64,000 nt of DNA from Corallium rubrum (GCA_964035015.1 OZ035998.1:13784958-13848957), one strand, 5' to 3'. Counted from the first letter of the stretch, positions 37,053-49,027 are shown. Program-made: numbers and translations. The notes: generated from the sequence alone by a model not told the origin.

Positions 37053-37294
37053 AGCGAGGTTCAGATCACACTTCCACTACCGCTACCGCTACCGTAAATA
37101 TAATTAAGCATGTCAAATATTGTTTTTACGTTCAGTAATGGTCGTCGGTCTCAAACCTAGTGCAAAAAGAAACCGTTTTACGATACCAAGATTAAAACCA
37201 ACTACGACTACAAGACGAAAAAACGAACATTACATCAGCTTAACCACATTTACGGTAGCAGTAGCGGTAGCGGTAGTGTGATCTGAACCTCGCT
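37053..37294. mobile_element. MITE with (ACCGCT)n arms
   Basis: AGCGAGGTTCAGATCACAC, then CTACCGCTACCGCTACCGTA, and the inverse at 37251-37294; flanked by ATT on both sides. It lies within a repeat whose other copy (63300-63530) lacks it, so it is a later insertion. Confidence 0.85.
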
Positions 37295-37787
37295 ATTGAT
37301 GCGTGTGACTAACAAAATTTGGGGACAATTTTTAATGAAATTTTGTTGTGGCAACATATGTCGCGTCAAAAAATAGTTGTTAAAATTGTCTTCAGTTGTG
37401 TAATACAGCAAGAATTTGAATTAATTTCAAATTTGAGTTATTTCCATGAATTCCGGCACAATGAATTTGTCTCTATAGGGTGCGTAATTGTCAACCACCA
37501 TGTGAATATCTTTTGACTAGTGACGGCGGAAGATATAAATTTTATATTGGAGGGGCTAATTCGTCAATAGAATGATAAAAAGCGTATTTTGCACACACAC
37601 ACCGAAAATTTTAGGCCTTTTTTAGCCCCATTGTCGAAGATATTAGGGGGGAGAGGCTTATCCCCCTTCTTAGAAATATTGGGCTATAGCCCGCCCCCCT
37701 AGATCTCCCCGTTCCGCTGCCCTTGCTTATGACGTTAGATTTTGAACTTTTTTGAACAAACTATTTTGCATATTTTATATCGATATG

Positions 37788-37789
<2 letters not shown>

Positions 37790-37852
<63 letters not shown>
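37790..37852. repeat. (AT)n microsatellite
   Basis: About 63 bp of pure TA in intron 1 of copy B. Confidence 0.95.
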
Positions 37853-37853
<1 letters not shown>

Positions 37854-38488
37854 AGAGACCAAATTAAACTATTTCCACAGAATAAAGACTATACAGAAGG
37901 GCCACTTAGCGGTACAATGTGTCCTCGTATTTTTATGCAAAAATATGCAGTTTACTGGCTAAGACAGCCAGTTCAGCGTGCTTATTGGCCAGAACATGCA
38001 GTTTACTGGCTGAGCAACATGCGTAATGCGACATGCGCGGAGACAAAAACTTCAAAGGTTCCGACCCGAGTGGCCCTTCTGCTTAGTCTTTATTCTGTGC
38101 TATTTCGTTTTGCATTCATCAATTGAAAGGTAAAGAACTTCATGTAATAAGAAGCCAACAGGTTCGCACCCAGGACTTTTGTTTTTGCTGAGCTAAAGAA
38201 CTCAGCTGCCATCCTCGATGGGGTCATGGAGGCCAAATTTTTTAGCTCTCAGTAAATTAAATCTTGCTATTAAATGTTAACCTGCATTTTTTATGTTTAT
38301 TCGTTATAACACCGTATTCTAATTTTGGCGGGGACGGGGCTGCGGCGGGCTGGGAGCCCCTCGGGGCCCCCAACTGTCGGGGGCCCTTAGTTCTCGCCCT
38401 AATCCTACCTAATATGAGCGCGTTACGCCACTGTATAAGCTCTTGGCAACGGCCTCGGACCCTAATTTTTGTGAACACGTGAACTTTG

Positions 38489-39080
38489 TTATATCCGGGA
38501 TTTTTATAAATCTTCACAAAATGTCGTTCTATATATATAATTGGCTTTCTTCATCATTAACTGAGTTGCCAAAACTCTGTGACATGCATGACATGTATTG
38601 ACTTGTCATTGTGTTGAACACTGAAATGTGAAGCAGTTGCTGTTCAGTAGTTTATGGCTTTATACACTGTGAGGAATCACATGCATGTATAATTTATACA
38701 TGCATGCATGCATGGGATTCCTCACCAAAATCGTTCAGACTGTTCAAGTTCAGATAAAATTTAGAATATTAATTTTTTCAAACTTGTCATCATATTTGCA
38801 TGAGCTACTTAGGCTACTTTTGAGTGTAAATGTTCTTGGAGCTATCCACAACCTTCTGATCGCCGGTGAGACGCTCTATATAACCATTGAGCTACTGGGA
38901 CTCAGATGATTTGAACGCAGGTTGAGTTCGATGTACGACGTATACTGCTATGTGCAAGTATGATGATATATGTTAATGTCGTAATGTCAATACATGTCAT
39001 GCATGTCACAGAGTTTTGGCAATGTTGAAGAAAGCCAATGGGAAATTTTGTGAACGTTTGTAAAAGTCACGGATATAATA
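38489..39080. mobile_element. Fold-back element carrying a tRNA-like stretch
   Basis: Left arm TTGGCTTTCTTCAT, TGCCAAAACTCTGTGACATG and CATGACATGTATTGAC recur inverted at about 38985-39080. The loop contains the tRNA-derived piece below. Confidence 0.78.
38835..38903 (-). tRNA. tRNA-derived pseudogene or SINE head
   Basis: On the - strand GTCCCAG-TA-GCTC-AATGGTTATATA-GAGC forms an acceptor 5' strand and a D arm, followed by an anticodon arm with loop CCGGCGA and then GGTTGTGGATAGCTCC, where the T arm is degenerate. Internal promoter box A is good; box B is lost. Not a working tRNA. Confidence 0.6.
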
Positions 39081-39292
39081 GAGATGACTTCTCTTAACTA
39101 CTTTGGCTACATCATGCAAACACGGGCGGCCATGTTTTAGATATTTAGTTTTTCCGTCTCTACTCTACTCTAGGTAGGTGATTCGCTGACGCCATGAATA
39201 TGTTTTTATCTCTCTTTGTGTTTTTGTATAATGTTCTCATACTGATTCAGAAGAATTTTTTTTTTTTATTTGTTTTAAAAATTACCTAACAG

Positions 39293-39383
39293 CTTCTCAA
39301 ATATCAGAGGAACATCTGGTGCTTTTGAGTATTTTATTAATCCATGTACTGGATTTACTGACGGTGCCTGTTCAGATGTCACA
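39293..39383 (+). CDS. Copy B exon 2
   Basis: Acceptor CTAACAG at 39286-39292, donor GTAAGT at 39384; 91 nt. It encodes FSNIRGTSGAFEYFINPCTG and ten further residues, matching copy A exon 2 with three fewer codons in the loop between the two cysteines. Confidence 0.86.
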
Positions 39384-40045
39384 GTAAGTACTGTACATAT
39401 GGTGCAAAGTTTGTATATTTAATGCAAAGCTTGCAAAGTTGAGAACATTTTCAACGTACATGAATCCTTTTAACGCCTAGATCTGCATGCTTGTTTTAAG
39501 AACAGAAAGCGTTTCGTAACCCAGGGTCAAGTCTTACATACATCGTATGTTGACATGACGTTTCGTACTCTGTACATACGTTTAATTCAGTACAAATATT
39601 GATAAAATACCTCAATTTTGGACCACACTTGGCGTCAAATTCACTAACTCAATTTTTTCAATTTCGTAATTACTGGGTTTTTTTTGTTTTTACTCGTGCA
39701 TGGACTTCTGTGGAAGACTGATCAAACTCTCTATTGTAATAGGTAACTATTCCGGGCCCGCATGCAGTAATTGCCTAAGCTGTTGCGGTTGCTCTGTCAC
39801 TTGTTATGTGTAATGTTGTTGTGTGTAATTTATCATACATGTATTTGTATTATTATGTGGCGAAGCTTAATAAAAAACAATAAAAAACTGATAAAGAATG
39901 AGACACAAATCTACAATGCAAACAGTTTAAAAGAGAAAAAAATATCTACAGCTCAGCTAGGTTAGGCCACTGGATTATGTTCTGGCCGTGGGTGAACGTG
40001 CTGCAGAGTGTTTTTATTGAAATACAGTAGTCGAGTAATATATAT

Positions 40046-40360
40046 TAGGCCTGCGCTAAACATTGCGCAATAGACGAATTTAATTAAGACGAGTTTAATT
40101 GTTTGAATATTCGACGAAATTGCGATGTATAACTCGATTAAATATGACACACGAATATTCGACTGAAATTCGACGTTCAACCCGACGTCGCATTTACGTC
40201 GCATTACCGACGAAGTTTATTCGATTTAAATTCGTCTATTGTGCGACGTTTAGCGCAGGCCTAAAGGCGGTTTTCCACCAGGCGAAAAATGTCGCGCGAA
40301 GCGACACTTTCTTTTGTCTCGCAAGCTCTTCAGTGGAACTAATTAGCCAAGACAAAAGAA
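40046..40360. mobile_element. MITE plus adjacent half-element in intron 2 of copy B
   Basis: 40046-40263 has ends TAGGCCTGCGC / GCGCAGGCCTA. The same left end occurs at 14751 and its interior at 17100-17165. Directly next, 40266-40360 is one arm of the GGTTTTCCAC...GCGCGAAGCGAC family seen complete at 51812-51974. Confidence 0.75.
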
Positions 40361-40556
40361 AAATGTCGAGTGTCTTAAGGTCTGAACATGATTTATCGGC
40401 AGTTGCTTTTTATGCATTTAACTAGCAAGGATTTTCCTATTTTAAATAATGTAGATTTCTATTATTTTTTTTAATTTTACCCTATATATTCTCCCACTGT
40501 TTTGTTACATCGCCTGTTTATAGACGTATGTTAATGTATTCGTTCTTAACGTTCAG

Positions 40557-40678
40557 GGTTGTCAGGTATCAACAGATAGAACACGTTTTTACGCTATTGC
40601 GAAGCCTGGAACATACTCATTCGGCCTTTATACCAAGGGTGAACCACTCACAGTTACCTACGATCCAGTTGCAGACAG
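40557..40678 (+). CDS. Copy B exon 3
   Basis: Acceptor GTTCAG at 40551-40556, donor GTAATC at 40679; 122 nt, the same length as in copy A. It begins GCQ and contains FYAIAKPGTYSFG. Confidence 0.87.
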
Positions 40679-41166
40679 GTAATCTAAATAAAATTATGTA
40701 TCCAAGTAGTTACCTTTTTAGAGCGGTACTATAGTAAATGCTTTTAATTTGCGCTTATCGAATAAGAAAACTCTTAGTAAATGATTATGGTGGTACTTTT
40801 CCGAGCCGGGGGAGGGGGGGGGGGGGGTAGTGTGCCAATCTCGCCCCGCGAGCTTACCTACCCGAGGAATTACACGCGATCTGATCATGATTCTGCAAGC
40901 TGTTTATACATAAAAGCTATCAAGATTTACATGTGAAAACGTGCTTTTGTTAGTTCTCGTTTTGCTTTGTTTTGAAACAGTTTTGAACACTTGACATATT
41001 TCATTGAAAAAAATACTGTTTTTGTTATTTTTGCATCGACATAGCGCTGTGTCAGCATTACGAATGTTTTTATCACTGAATATGTTGTCAAGGCACAGTC
41101 GCCCAGGCGCATGATATGACAAGCTAAGACAAGCGACCAGTAGACTCGTTCTCACGGCCACCGTGT

Positions 41167-41309
41167 AATGGCCCATTTCCACTCAGGAGAATTTTCCTCG
41201 GACAGGACATTTTCTTTTGTCTCAAACTCATTAGTTCTGCCCAAGAGCTCACAAGACAAAGGGAAATTTCCTGTCCAAGGAAAATTCTCCTGAGTGGAAA
41301 TGGGCCTTA
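41167..41309. mobile_element. 143-bp palindromic MITE
   Basis: AATGGCCCATTTCCACTCAG and its inverse, with TTTTGTCTC / AGACAAA toward the centre; nearly perfect hairpin. Shares its layout with 51812-51974. Confidence 0.85.
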
Positions 41310-41339
41310 ACACACAGCGTCTTTAAAGACCTGTGGACT

Positions 41340-41882
41340 CAGTGGCGTCGTGGCTGGGGGGTCAGGGGGGGCCATTGCCCCCCCCCCCCTAATGTCGTTC
41401 AACAGTTTTGTCGGAATTCGGACATAAGCTTTTCGCGGTTTCCGGTCATAACTATCACTTTTGAGTTATGCCACCAACAACGAAACGTCGGAAAGTTGAA
41501 TGTCTTCTATGCAAGAAGACATTTGATAGTGATTATCGATCTCGCCATAACAATAAATATCATTCGGATCACCGATAGAGTAAAGAAACACCAACATATT
41601 CCTTATAAACATGCTGGTGCTCCTGCGAATCCTTTCCAGGTTTGTCTTTTGACTTTTTGTTATTTCAGTATTAAATTCACTAGTAGCGGTTGCGTACAGC
41701 ATAGCAACACGCTTTGTCGCTTTAATATGTCTGTTTTATACTTCGGGCAATCGTCGAATTTAATTCAATTGAATTAAGTATGTTTTATCGTTTATGCGAA
41801 GCTATGTCGGAAAAACCTTGTTGTTTGTCGGAAAAATTGTGCTCTTGGCCACCCCTAAAATCCCTGAGCCACGACGCCCCTG
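41340..41882. mobile_element. hAT-derived element retaining a zinc-finger exon
   Basis: TIR CAGTGGCGTCGTGGCT and inverse AGCCACGACGCCCCTG; flanks TGTGGACT and TGTAGACT match at 7 of 8. Inside, 41468-41578 encodes a zinc finger typical of hAT transposase N-termini, followed in another frame by KKHQHIPYKHAGAPANPFQ (about 41580-41640), also typical. The catalytic domain is missing, so it is an internally deleted copy. Confidence 0.8.
41468..41578 (+). pseudogene. Remnant zinc finger of a hAT transposase
   Basis: 36-residue frame MPPTTKRRKVECLLCKKTFD, then SDYRSRHNNKYH: C-x2-C followed by H-x4-H, a BED/C2H2-like DNA-binding finger. It stops at 41576-41578. Too short for ordinary ORF calling. Confidence 0.65.
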
Positions 41883-42769
41883 TGTAGACTTATATGTGTG
41901 CTGTGCGTACCTCAGACAAAAGAGCAATAATTACAGGCTAAATGTTCTTTGTAAACCTGTGGAAGGTTCAAATTCGGGCCCTGGCATGCCTATCAGTTCT
42001 CATGGCAATTCGTTTTTCGAATTTTGTACCGAAATCTAGATCTTTTCTTTTTCTTCAAAGTTTCCCATTTGAAAATAGACTATGGGCTCAGCTGCCACAG
42101 CATATTTATGACAGGTAAAAGGTTGTTTTGGAACACAATGTTAGTTGATGATCGGTTGTATAAAGCCCTGATAGCTTATCTGGTGAATAATTCCTAGCTA
42201 AAGAGCAGGACTAATTGTGCTTTGAACAACCTAATTTAAATTTTATCCACTGAGTACCGACTTATTTATTTTTTATGTTCTTGCCAACAGTGTATAAAGA
42301 ATTTTTAGACCTACACACAAATAAATATATACGTAATTTAACGACAGACAAACATGCACATGCATATACAAAGTAAAATTTAAGAGAAGTAGCAAGGGTA
42401 TTCGCGACAGCGTGTGCCAGTTATGTACTTATGTATGTCCAATAGTGCTTTTCAGCGGATAATTTTAGTTAAATTGGGTTGTTCAAAGCACCACTAGAGT
42501 GGTTCTCAAGCTAAGACTTATCCACCAGATTAATTTAGCTATCCCTGCTTCATACAACTAGCCGCAGATGTTTTATTCACACATTCAAAAATATGAATTT
42601 TACAAGTTCTCTTCAAGTGAAACTTGGGGGCATGTTTATGATGCTATGTTTTGGAAACAGCCAGTAACTGAGTTGTATGTATATAGTATATGCCATGTTC
42701 AAATTAGCAATACATAAGATGATTTAAAATAACTATCAATTTCTTTGTGTGTCTGTGCTTTTCACACAT

Positions 42770-43608
42770 TTCACACAAGACTGTTTGCTCCGTGTTCCAT
42801 CTAACTCACAGACTGGCCAGGTACGAACTCTCGATCACGCACAACGGGAGGAAGCTCGAGTTTGACCCCAAGTCCGTGTATCTCGGAGTCACGCTCGACC
42901 GGAGCCTCACCTTCAGAGCCCACCTGGAGAACGTCGCGGAGAAGACCAACAAGTGCGTCAATCTGATCAGGAAGCTGAACGGCACCGGCTGGGGCGCCAA
43001 TTTTACGACTCTGCGACCTCAGTGCTGCACCCGTATGGGCCCACAGTCGTCACACGAAACTGGTGGATGTCATAATTAACGACGCTCTACGCCTCATTTC
43101 GGGAACATTGGCACCCACCCGGACGCACATGTTACCGATAGTGGCAGGTATCCCCCCATCCCCGATCCGACGGGAGCACCTGGTACTGAAACTCGCCGAC
43201 AAATCCAATCAAGCAGGCTCCTTAGTACCCTCTGCGCGCCCGACGACGCGCCTCCGCAACGAATCTGCCGCCCACACTTCTCCCTCCTCGCTAAAGAAAT
43301 TCAGCCAGGCAAGGTGTCGACACATTCCTGCACCACTTCATACCCGAACCAATTTGCCTGGATACCATCTGCCGCGCCAAGCCTGGGTCAGGCTAAACCG
43401 CCTCCGTACTGGATGGGGGAAGACGCTCCTTCTTTCACAAGATTCGAGCCGTGGAGTCCGACTCCTGTCCTTACGGTTCTCTCCAGACGGTGGATCTCCT
43501 GACTCCGCCTGCCCAATCTACATGTCGCCTCGTGGCCGAGACGGCTTGGCTGAGCTCGACGAACAGACCATAGAGTGGCTGTTATTAACGAATGTTCCTG
43601 TGTGACCA
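42770..43608 (+). mobile_element. Jockey/CR1-like LINE C-terminal fragment
   Basis: KTVCSVFHLTHRLARYELSI, then YLGVTLDRSLTFRAHLENVA and LIRKLNGTGWGANFTTLR, then after a frameshift VIINDALRLISGTLAPTRTH..., and finally DGLAELDEQTIEWLL to the stop at 43605. This is the thumb and C-terminal part of a reverse-transcriptase polyprotein; catalytic motifs lie upstream and are absent. GC-rich compared with its surroundings, consistent with a later arrival. Confidence 0.75.
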
Positions 43609-43653
43609 GCTGGTTCTGTTCAAACGAACGACGACGACATATTTTCATTTGTT

Positions 43654-44318
43654 ATATACCAAAGACTTTCGTTTGCCAATAATGAAATCCTATTGGTCAA
43701 ATCATGGTCACGTGTTGTTTAACAAACTCAATGTTTCTTTCTGCCGAGGGAAACATTGCACTGTTTCCCTCTGATGTCAACAATGAAGAGGGAAACAGTG
43801 CAATGTTTCCCTCTGACGTCGCTTTAATCATGCGTTGTTCACGTGAATACACGATTATTGCATCAGATCAAGAACTTTGAACTCTTCGGGCATTTTGAAA
43901 ACAAGAGCTTGTTTCGAGCTTGTTTGGTACGAAATAGTCCATTTCCGAAAGAAAGAATTTCTATACACATCTTCAAAGAAGGTCTGAAAAACACATGGAG
44001 AAATTTAAAGCTGTTCTTAGTGTTGAGTCTGGTGTATTTGTTTAGTTGAATGACTTGAATTGAAATTACGAAGACGAAGTCAAAGTGTTTTGGTAAGTCT
44101 TTTTGCCGTTTGCAAGTTTCAAGGCAGTTTTGTATTTTGTATTTTAAAAGTCTTTGGTATATAACAAAACGCTTGTTGACTTTTGCCTCGAGGAACATCG
44201 AGTTTTACGGTCCCTCAGGCTTCAATGTCACCCTCTGGCTAAAGCCCTCGGGTGACAATGAAGCCTTCGGGTCCGTAAAACTCGATGTTTCCCTCGGCGC
44301 CAGTCAACAAGTGTATAG
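43654..44318. mobile_element. Fold-back element, copy 1
   Basis: Matches 58208-58882 in inverse orientation. Contains palindromic sub-blocks: GAGGGAAACAGTGCAATGTT (both orientations) and ATCGAGTTTTACGG flanking a CCCTCGGG-type core. No protein supported. Confidence 0.85.
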
Positions 44319-44464
44319 TGTTGCTTCTTAAGTCTGTCTGTATCTCTTTCTGTGTTTAACAGCAGCAGTCATATGTACGCATTGCGTACCTATTTCTTTA
44401 AATATCAAGAATACAAGCAGTCAAGACCGAAATATTAAGGTAACCGACTTTCAACGAAAACACT

Positions 44465-44580
44465 TTCAGTTATTAAAATTTGTATTAAAATTGTATTAAA
44501 ATTTAATTTGTATTAAAATTTGTATTAAAATTTAATTTGTATTAAAATTTGTATTAAAATTTAATTTGTATTAAAATCTG
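44465..44580. repeat. TTTAATTTGTATTAAAA tandem array
   Basis: Several imperfect units of TTTGTATTAAAA in about 115 bp. Confidence 0.9.
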
Positions 44581-44769
44581 CTGCTATTGTTGTTGTGGTA
44601 GTTGTTGCTGCGGTCGTTGCGCTTGTCCCTATTATTATTATTATTGGTTACAATAGCCCCCAAATACAAGGTGGGCCACAGCCTACAGCCCTTGCACGCA
44701 AGGGGAATGGGCATAAGCTACCAAAATTTGCTAGCCTATATAATCAAGATGCGATATACTAATCTGTTT

Positions 44770-47230
44770 GAACAATCCCTGATGTGATTTTCCTTACGAC
44801 AGTTTCACTCTCCATCAGTACAACTTTCTGCATCTCTCTTGCTATCTTCAACCTCCGCGCCTCTTTTGGAATCAGCTTAGCAATCTGTTGTTCTAACTTC
44901 TTCATTCCTCCTCCCAAACATCCAATACCGAATGGTATGATTTCGACAACATATCCTATAACAACATAGCATAGAATTTCAAATGCCAACTGTTGGTACT
45001 TAGTTATTTTTTCTCTCACCTTGTCCTCAATGTTCGACCCTGATGGGCATGCCATGTCAATTAGCCAGATCTTGTGCTCTTCTAGGTCCTCCAAGGTCAG
45101 ATCAGGTCTTCTGGCAGAAGTGGTCTTTCTCATACAATACTCAAAATCCCAAATAAGTTTCTTTCTCTCCTTCTCCAATACTGCCATGTTATTTTATACC
45201 ACACTGTGTTCTCATCGAGTAATCCTGCCTCCTTTGCCCATTCTACTGCTAACACCACCAATGCCTTGTTGTGCCTCTGCAAGTATTCACTGCCAGCAAG
45301 AATTGTACAACCAGATGACCAATGATGTACTGTTTCTCTCCTTGCCGAGCACAACCTACAATTCTCTGACTCGACCTCTATGCCTCTCAATGCTTTCCTG
45401 ATTCTGGTCTCCATCATTTGCTCTTGTACCTCTATCAACGCCGCTATCTTTCTTGAATCTAGGTTACACTCCAACCACTGGTTACATCTTTCATCTTGTC
45501 CACAGTCCACAGTATACTGTCTCACTTTGTAGTCTCTTTTCCTGGTACTTCTCAATACGCATCCAGTTCTTGATTTCGACAATATCAGCTTCTTCCACGC
45601 ATCACTCCAAGTTCCTTGTAACTGCTCGCCATTCAACTCAATCTTTCCACGTGCGAATTTGACTTGCTCCAATTAGGCCAATACTTCTCGCAATGCATCC
45701 TCTGCTTCTCTCTTTACTGAACAATATTCGTTCTCTTGTTCTCTTTGCCAAGCCACTTCTATCCACATGCTCTTTGACATTGTCATATAACATGCTATTC
45801 GTACTTTTGTTTCTTTACAGGTCCCTCATGCTCTTTATCCCTCTTCCCCCTTTACTACGAGGGAGGTATAATCTTTCATCACTGGATTGTCTCCCATGTA
45901 TTTTCTCTTCCCTAAGTTTCCTTTTCACAACCAACTACAATCATTGACATAATTCTTGAAACAAAGCTAACATGAAATGGTTTCATGTTCCCCCTTCCCC
46001 CCACTTCAATGTTGTGGACCTCAAAACGTTTGCAATTTGCACTCAGTCACCTGCCATTACATTTAAATGTTCAGAGTATCAACATTGAAAAGGGGGGACG
46101 GGGGGATAGCAATTCATGCAAAAAAGAGGCCTAGCAATTAACATGGCATGATTCACTCAAGTCGTTTCAACTAATTTTGTCAACGATTGTAGCAATTAAC
46201 ATGGCATGATTCACTCAAGTCGTTTCAACTAATTTTGTCAACGATTGTAGTCAAGCTCCATTAAATTATCCTGATTAAACCTGCAGATATTCATTGAATA
46301 CCCTGCTACCGGTATCACCCTGCAATTCACAGCTCTAACCAAGTTTTTGTCATACAAGTCTGGATGGGTAAGACTTTCCATTCTCTTCTCTATCTCCCTT
46401 GTTACTCTTGAAGTGTTGACTTTACCCCTATCTACCTTCCAGGCCTGTTCACATCCTAAAAACTTGTACATATTATTCTCCTCTGGACTTGATCAAAGCC
46501 AGCATTCTCTCGTCCAACACATCTAATCCTTCCCCCTTCACCATCTTGCCATGCTCAAACAATCTCAGCACACTTTGCTACCCCGTAACAGGCTCCCGTA
46601 TCATGGCTTGCTTGCACAATCATTTCATTAATGGCTTTCAACCTGTCATGGCTCTCTTCCGTGATACACCTTCAGGTCGCCGATGAACAGGCTGTGTGTG
46701 TTCGTTTGACTGCCTGCCTGATTATCCAGCATTCCCATCATATACCCTCTTGTTTCATTCAAGAGCGTCCCAATTGGTGCCTCACTCAAACACAACCCAA
46801 TTATGCAACCAGTGAGAGGCTGTCTCCCTGCAAAAAGTCTGTTGAAATTAAGATCCATCTACTGGTTTTCTTTTCCCATTTCGTCCATACTTCCAGTCTT
46901 GTTTTCCATTTCCTCATTAATTATTCAATCAATCTGCAAACTTCATCTGGAATACCCACCCATCTATATACCTTCAACATCCAATCATGGTGTACTCTGT
47001 CATAAGCTTTCTGGTAGTCATAATAAGCTACTGTAAGGTTCCTTCACTTCATCCATTATACATCTGTGAATCAATAGTTGGTCCACCGTCCCCAATACTC
47101 CTTCTTTTGCTCCCATCTGTCCCTCATCCCACATATCATTAGCCGTTGCATGATTTTTCAGGTACTTTGCTACCAACAGTGTGAGTCTTGTATGAGGTGT
47201 TCTAACAAGTTAGTTATTATTTATTATTCA
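44770..47230 (-). mobile_element. R2-like non-LTR retrotransposon, decayed
   Basis: Read on the - strand from 47230: DYQKAYDRVHHDWMLKVYRW (about 47020-46960; RT palm), SLFIGDLKVY where the catalytic FxDD is degenerate (about 46690-46660), YKFLGCEQ and AVNCRVIPVAGYSMN (46471-46238), WIEVAWQREQ (about 45760-45720), CRLCSARRETVHHWSSGC, a zinc-knuckle C-x2-C-x7-H-x4-C (about 45370-45310), and a C-terminal block to 44775. Stops, frameshifts and a 59-bp tandem duplication (46133-46250) show it is dead. R2-like naming rests on phrase similarity only. Confidence 0.72.
46133..46250. repeat. 59-bp tandem duplication
   Basis: Two adjacent near-identical 59-bp units beginning AGCAATTAACATGGCATGAT, within the decayed LINE. 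Confidence 0.9.
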
Positions 47231-47239
47231 AACAAGTTA

Positions 47240-47440
47240 CTTATTATGTTATTGTTATTGTTACTGTTACTGTTACTGTCACTGTCACTGTCACTGTCAC
47301 TGTTATTGTTATTGTTATTGTTATTGTTATTGTTATTATTGTTATTGTTATTGTTATTGTTATTGTTATTGTTATTGTTATTGTTATTGTTATTGTTAGT
47401 TATTGTTATTGTTGTTATTGTTATCGTTTTTATTATGTTT
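47240..47440. repeat. (TTATTG)n repeat before exon 4 of copy B
   Basis: Mixed TTATTG, TTACTG and TCACTG units running to within about 10 bp of the exon 4 acceptor, thus serving as its pyrimidine-rich tract. Confidence 0.93.
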
Positions 47441-47447
47441 ACTGTAG

Positions 47448-47529
47448 GCAGATGATGCTTTCATTAGTTTGCACGCCGTCTAGTGACAAAGATACTGCAA
47501 CAGTTAATGACGACACTGCCAACAAATAT
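47448..47529 (+). CDS. Copy B exon 4
   Basis: Acceptor CTGTAG at 47442-47447, directly after a long TTATTG-type repeat; donor GTAAGT at 47530; 82 nt. It encodes R-QMMLSLVC and ends NKY. No glutamate is present, unlike copy A. Confidence 0.85.
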
Positions 47530-47534
47530 GTAAG

Positions 47535-48050
47535 TGATATTACTGTGGTAGGTCGAGTTTAGGTTTTGGCTCGGTTACTTTTTCTTCTTTTTGGGTGTCA
47601 CGATTTTGCATTTTTGCACATTTTACTTCCGCTACTATTTATGTTTCCTGTGATTTAGCCGTGTGACTGACAGTGGGCTCGAGATTGTGTGACTGAGTGA
47701 GGCCGTGAGACATGTTGTAAGTTCTTTGCTCCTTTTCCTTTTGGAGTAAGTTGGACAAAAAGTTGAACAGCTTTATCTTTTGATCAAGGTGTTCTTGTAC
47801 GTTGTTGGTAGATTTCGAAAGTGACTGACTGACTTTGTAGTTTATAACACTGATCAGATGGGGCTGTCGACTGTCTTGATTGTAAACATGTTCACCTGTG
47901 TGAAGTATGCGCAGGCGTCTTATTGTCAGGCTGCGATTGGCTAAAAAGTGTTTGCTTTTGTCTTGTACTGAGTGGCAGATTACCGTGGAACCCACCAAAA
48001 TTATGCGCGTGCGACACCTGAACACTCGCCAATTGTGTTTTTATGTGTCT
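47535..48050. repeat. Dispersed repeat in intron 4 of copy B
   Basis: Shares TTTTTGGGTGTCAC, ACATTTTACTTCCGCTA and GTTGAACAGCTTT-type phrases with 60712-61040 in intron 1 of copy C, same orientation. No coding signal. Confidence 0.75.
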
Positions 48051-48305
48051 GCTTATTGATTTTCGTTGGCCATGCAAACAGACAGTATCTTTTTCGAGCG
48101 TAGCCGATGTTTGCCGGCCCATTGTTGACCAAAATCAATATTCTACCAATATCTTGTTTCATTTTATTGTTTCTTATAATTCGTTTCTAATTTGGATTAT
48201 TTAATTTCGTGGAGTGGAAGCAATTTTTCATAAATAAAATGTTCAAAGTTCAAACGCTATTGAGATTTGCAAGTTAGCTGCTTTTGTTAGTTAGCTTGGT
48301 TAGTT

Positions 48306-48783
48306 TTTGTTTTGTTTTGTTTTGTTTTGTTTTGTTTTGTTTTGTTTTGTTTTGTTTTGTTTTGTTTTGTTTTGTTTTGTTTTGTTTTGTTTTGTTTTGT
48401 TTTGTTTTGTTTTGTTTTGTTTTGTTTTGTTTTGTTTTGTTTTGTTTTGTTTTGTTTTGTTTTGTTTTGTTTTGTTTTGTTTTGTTTTGTTTTGTTTTGT
48501 TTTGTTTTGTTTTGTTTTGTTTTGTTTTGTTTTGTTTTGTTTTGTTTTGTTTTGTTTTGTTTTGTTTTGTTTTGTTTTGTTTTGTTTTGTTTTGTTTTGT
48601 TTTGTTTTGTTTTGTTTTGTTTTGTTTTGTTTTGTTTTGTTTTGTTTTGTTTTGTTTTGTTTTGTTTTGTTTTGTTTTGTTTTGTTTTGTTTTGTTTTGT
48701 TTGTTTTGTTTTGTTTTGTTTTGTTTTGTTTTGTTTTGTTTTGTTTTGTTTTGTTTTGTTTTGTTTTGTTTTGTTTTGTTTTG
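48306..48783. repeat. (TTTTG)n array, ~478 bp
   Basis: Nearly pure pentanucleotide repeat with one four-base unit near 48700. It makes long FCFVL and NKTKQ frames on both strands, none real. Only about 125 bp before exon 5 of copy B. Confidence 0.97.
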
Positions 48784-48908
48784 AGCTGTAGCTTTCAGCA
48801 CTTATTAACTTGTCAAATTGGGATAAATAGGCAAATGACAGCTTTGTTATCCAGTCTGCTCAATATTTTGTTATTTTACCAATGGATTACCGTGCTTATT
48901 TTAATTAG

Positions 48909-49027
48909 AGTGTTACCATACGCTCCAAGAAGGTTTGTCCTAAACCTTTCTTACCCGCTCAAGTATACCAAGTAAATGACGCAGCAGTGGAGGTCTGAGC
49001 ACTGGCAGTATATATACTTGTGTTCAT
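48909..49027 (+). pseudogene. Copy B exon 5 with in-frame TGA
   Basis: Acceptor TTAATTAG at 48901-48908, donor GTAAGT at 49028; 119 nt against 113 in copy A. Reads SVTIRSKKVCPKPFLPAQ and on to VEV, then TGA at 48996-48998. The DNA after that still matches copy A (GGTCTGAGCACTGGCAG), but out of frame until the extra TATA at about 49009. Confidence 0.78.

Noticed and set aside
38160..38240. Second tRNA-like stretch with GGTTCGCACC
   Set aside because: Box B-like only; arms do not fold into a cloverleaf on either strand.
45130..45672. 180-residue - strand frame as a host gene
   Set aside because: It carries the zinc knuckle and C-terminal phrases of a non-LTR retrotransposon and continues other fragments of the same element.
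48274..48975. Frames of FCFVL and NKTKQ up to 222 residues
   Set aside because: Translations of the (TTTTG)n array in several frames.
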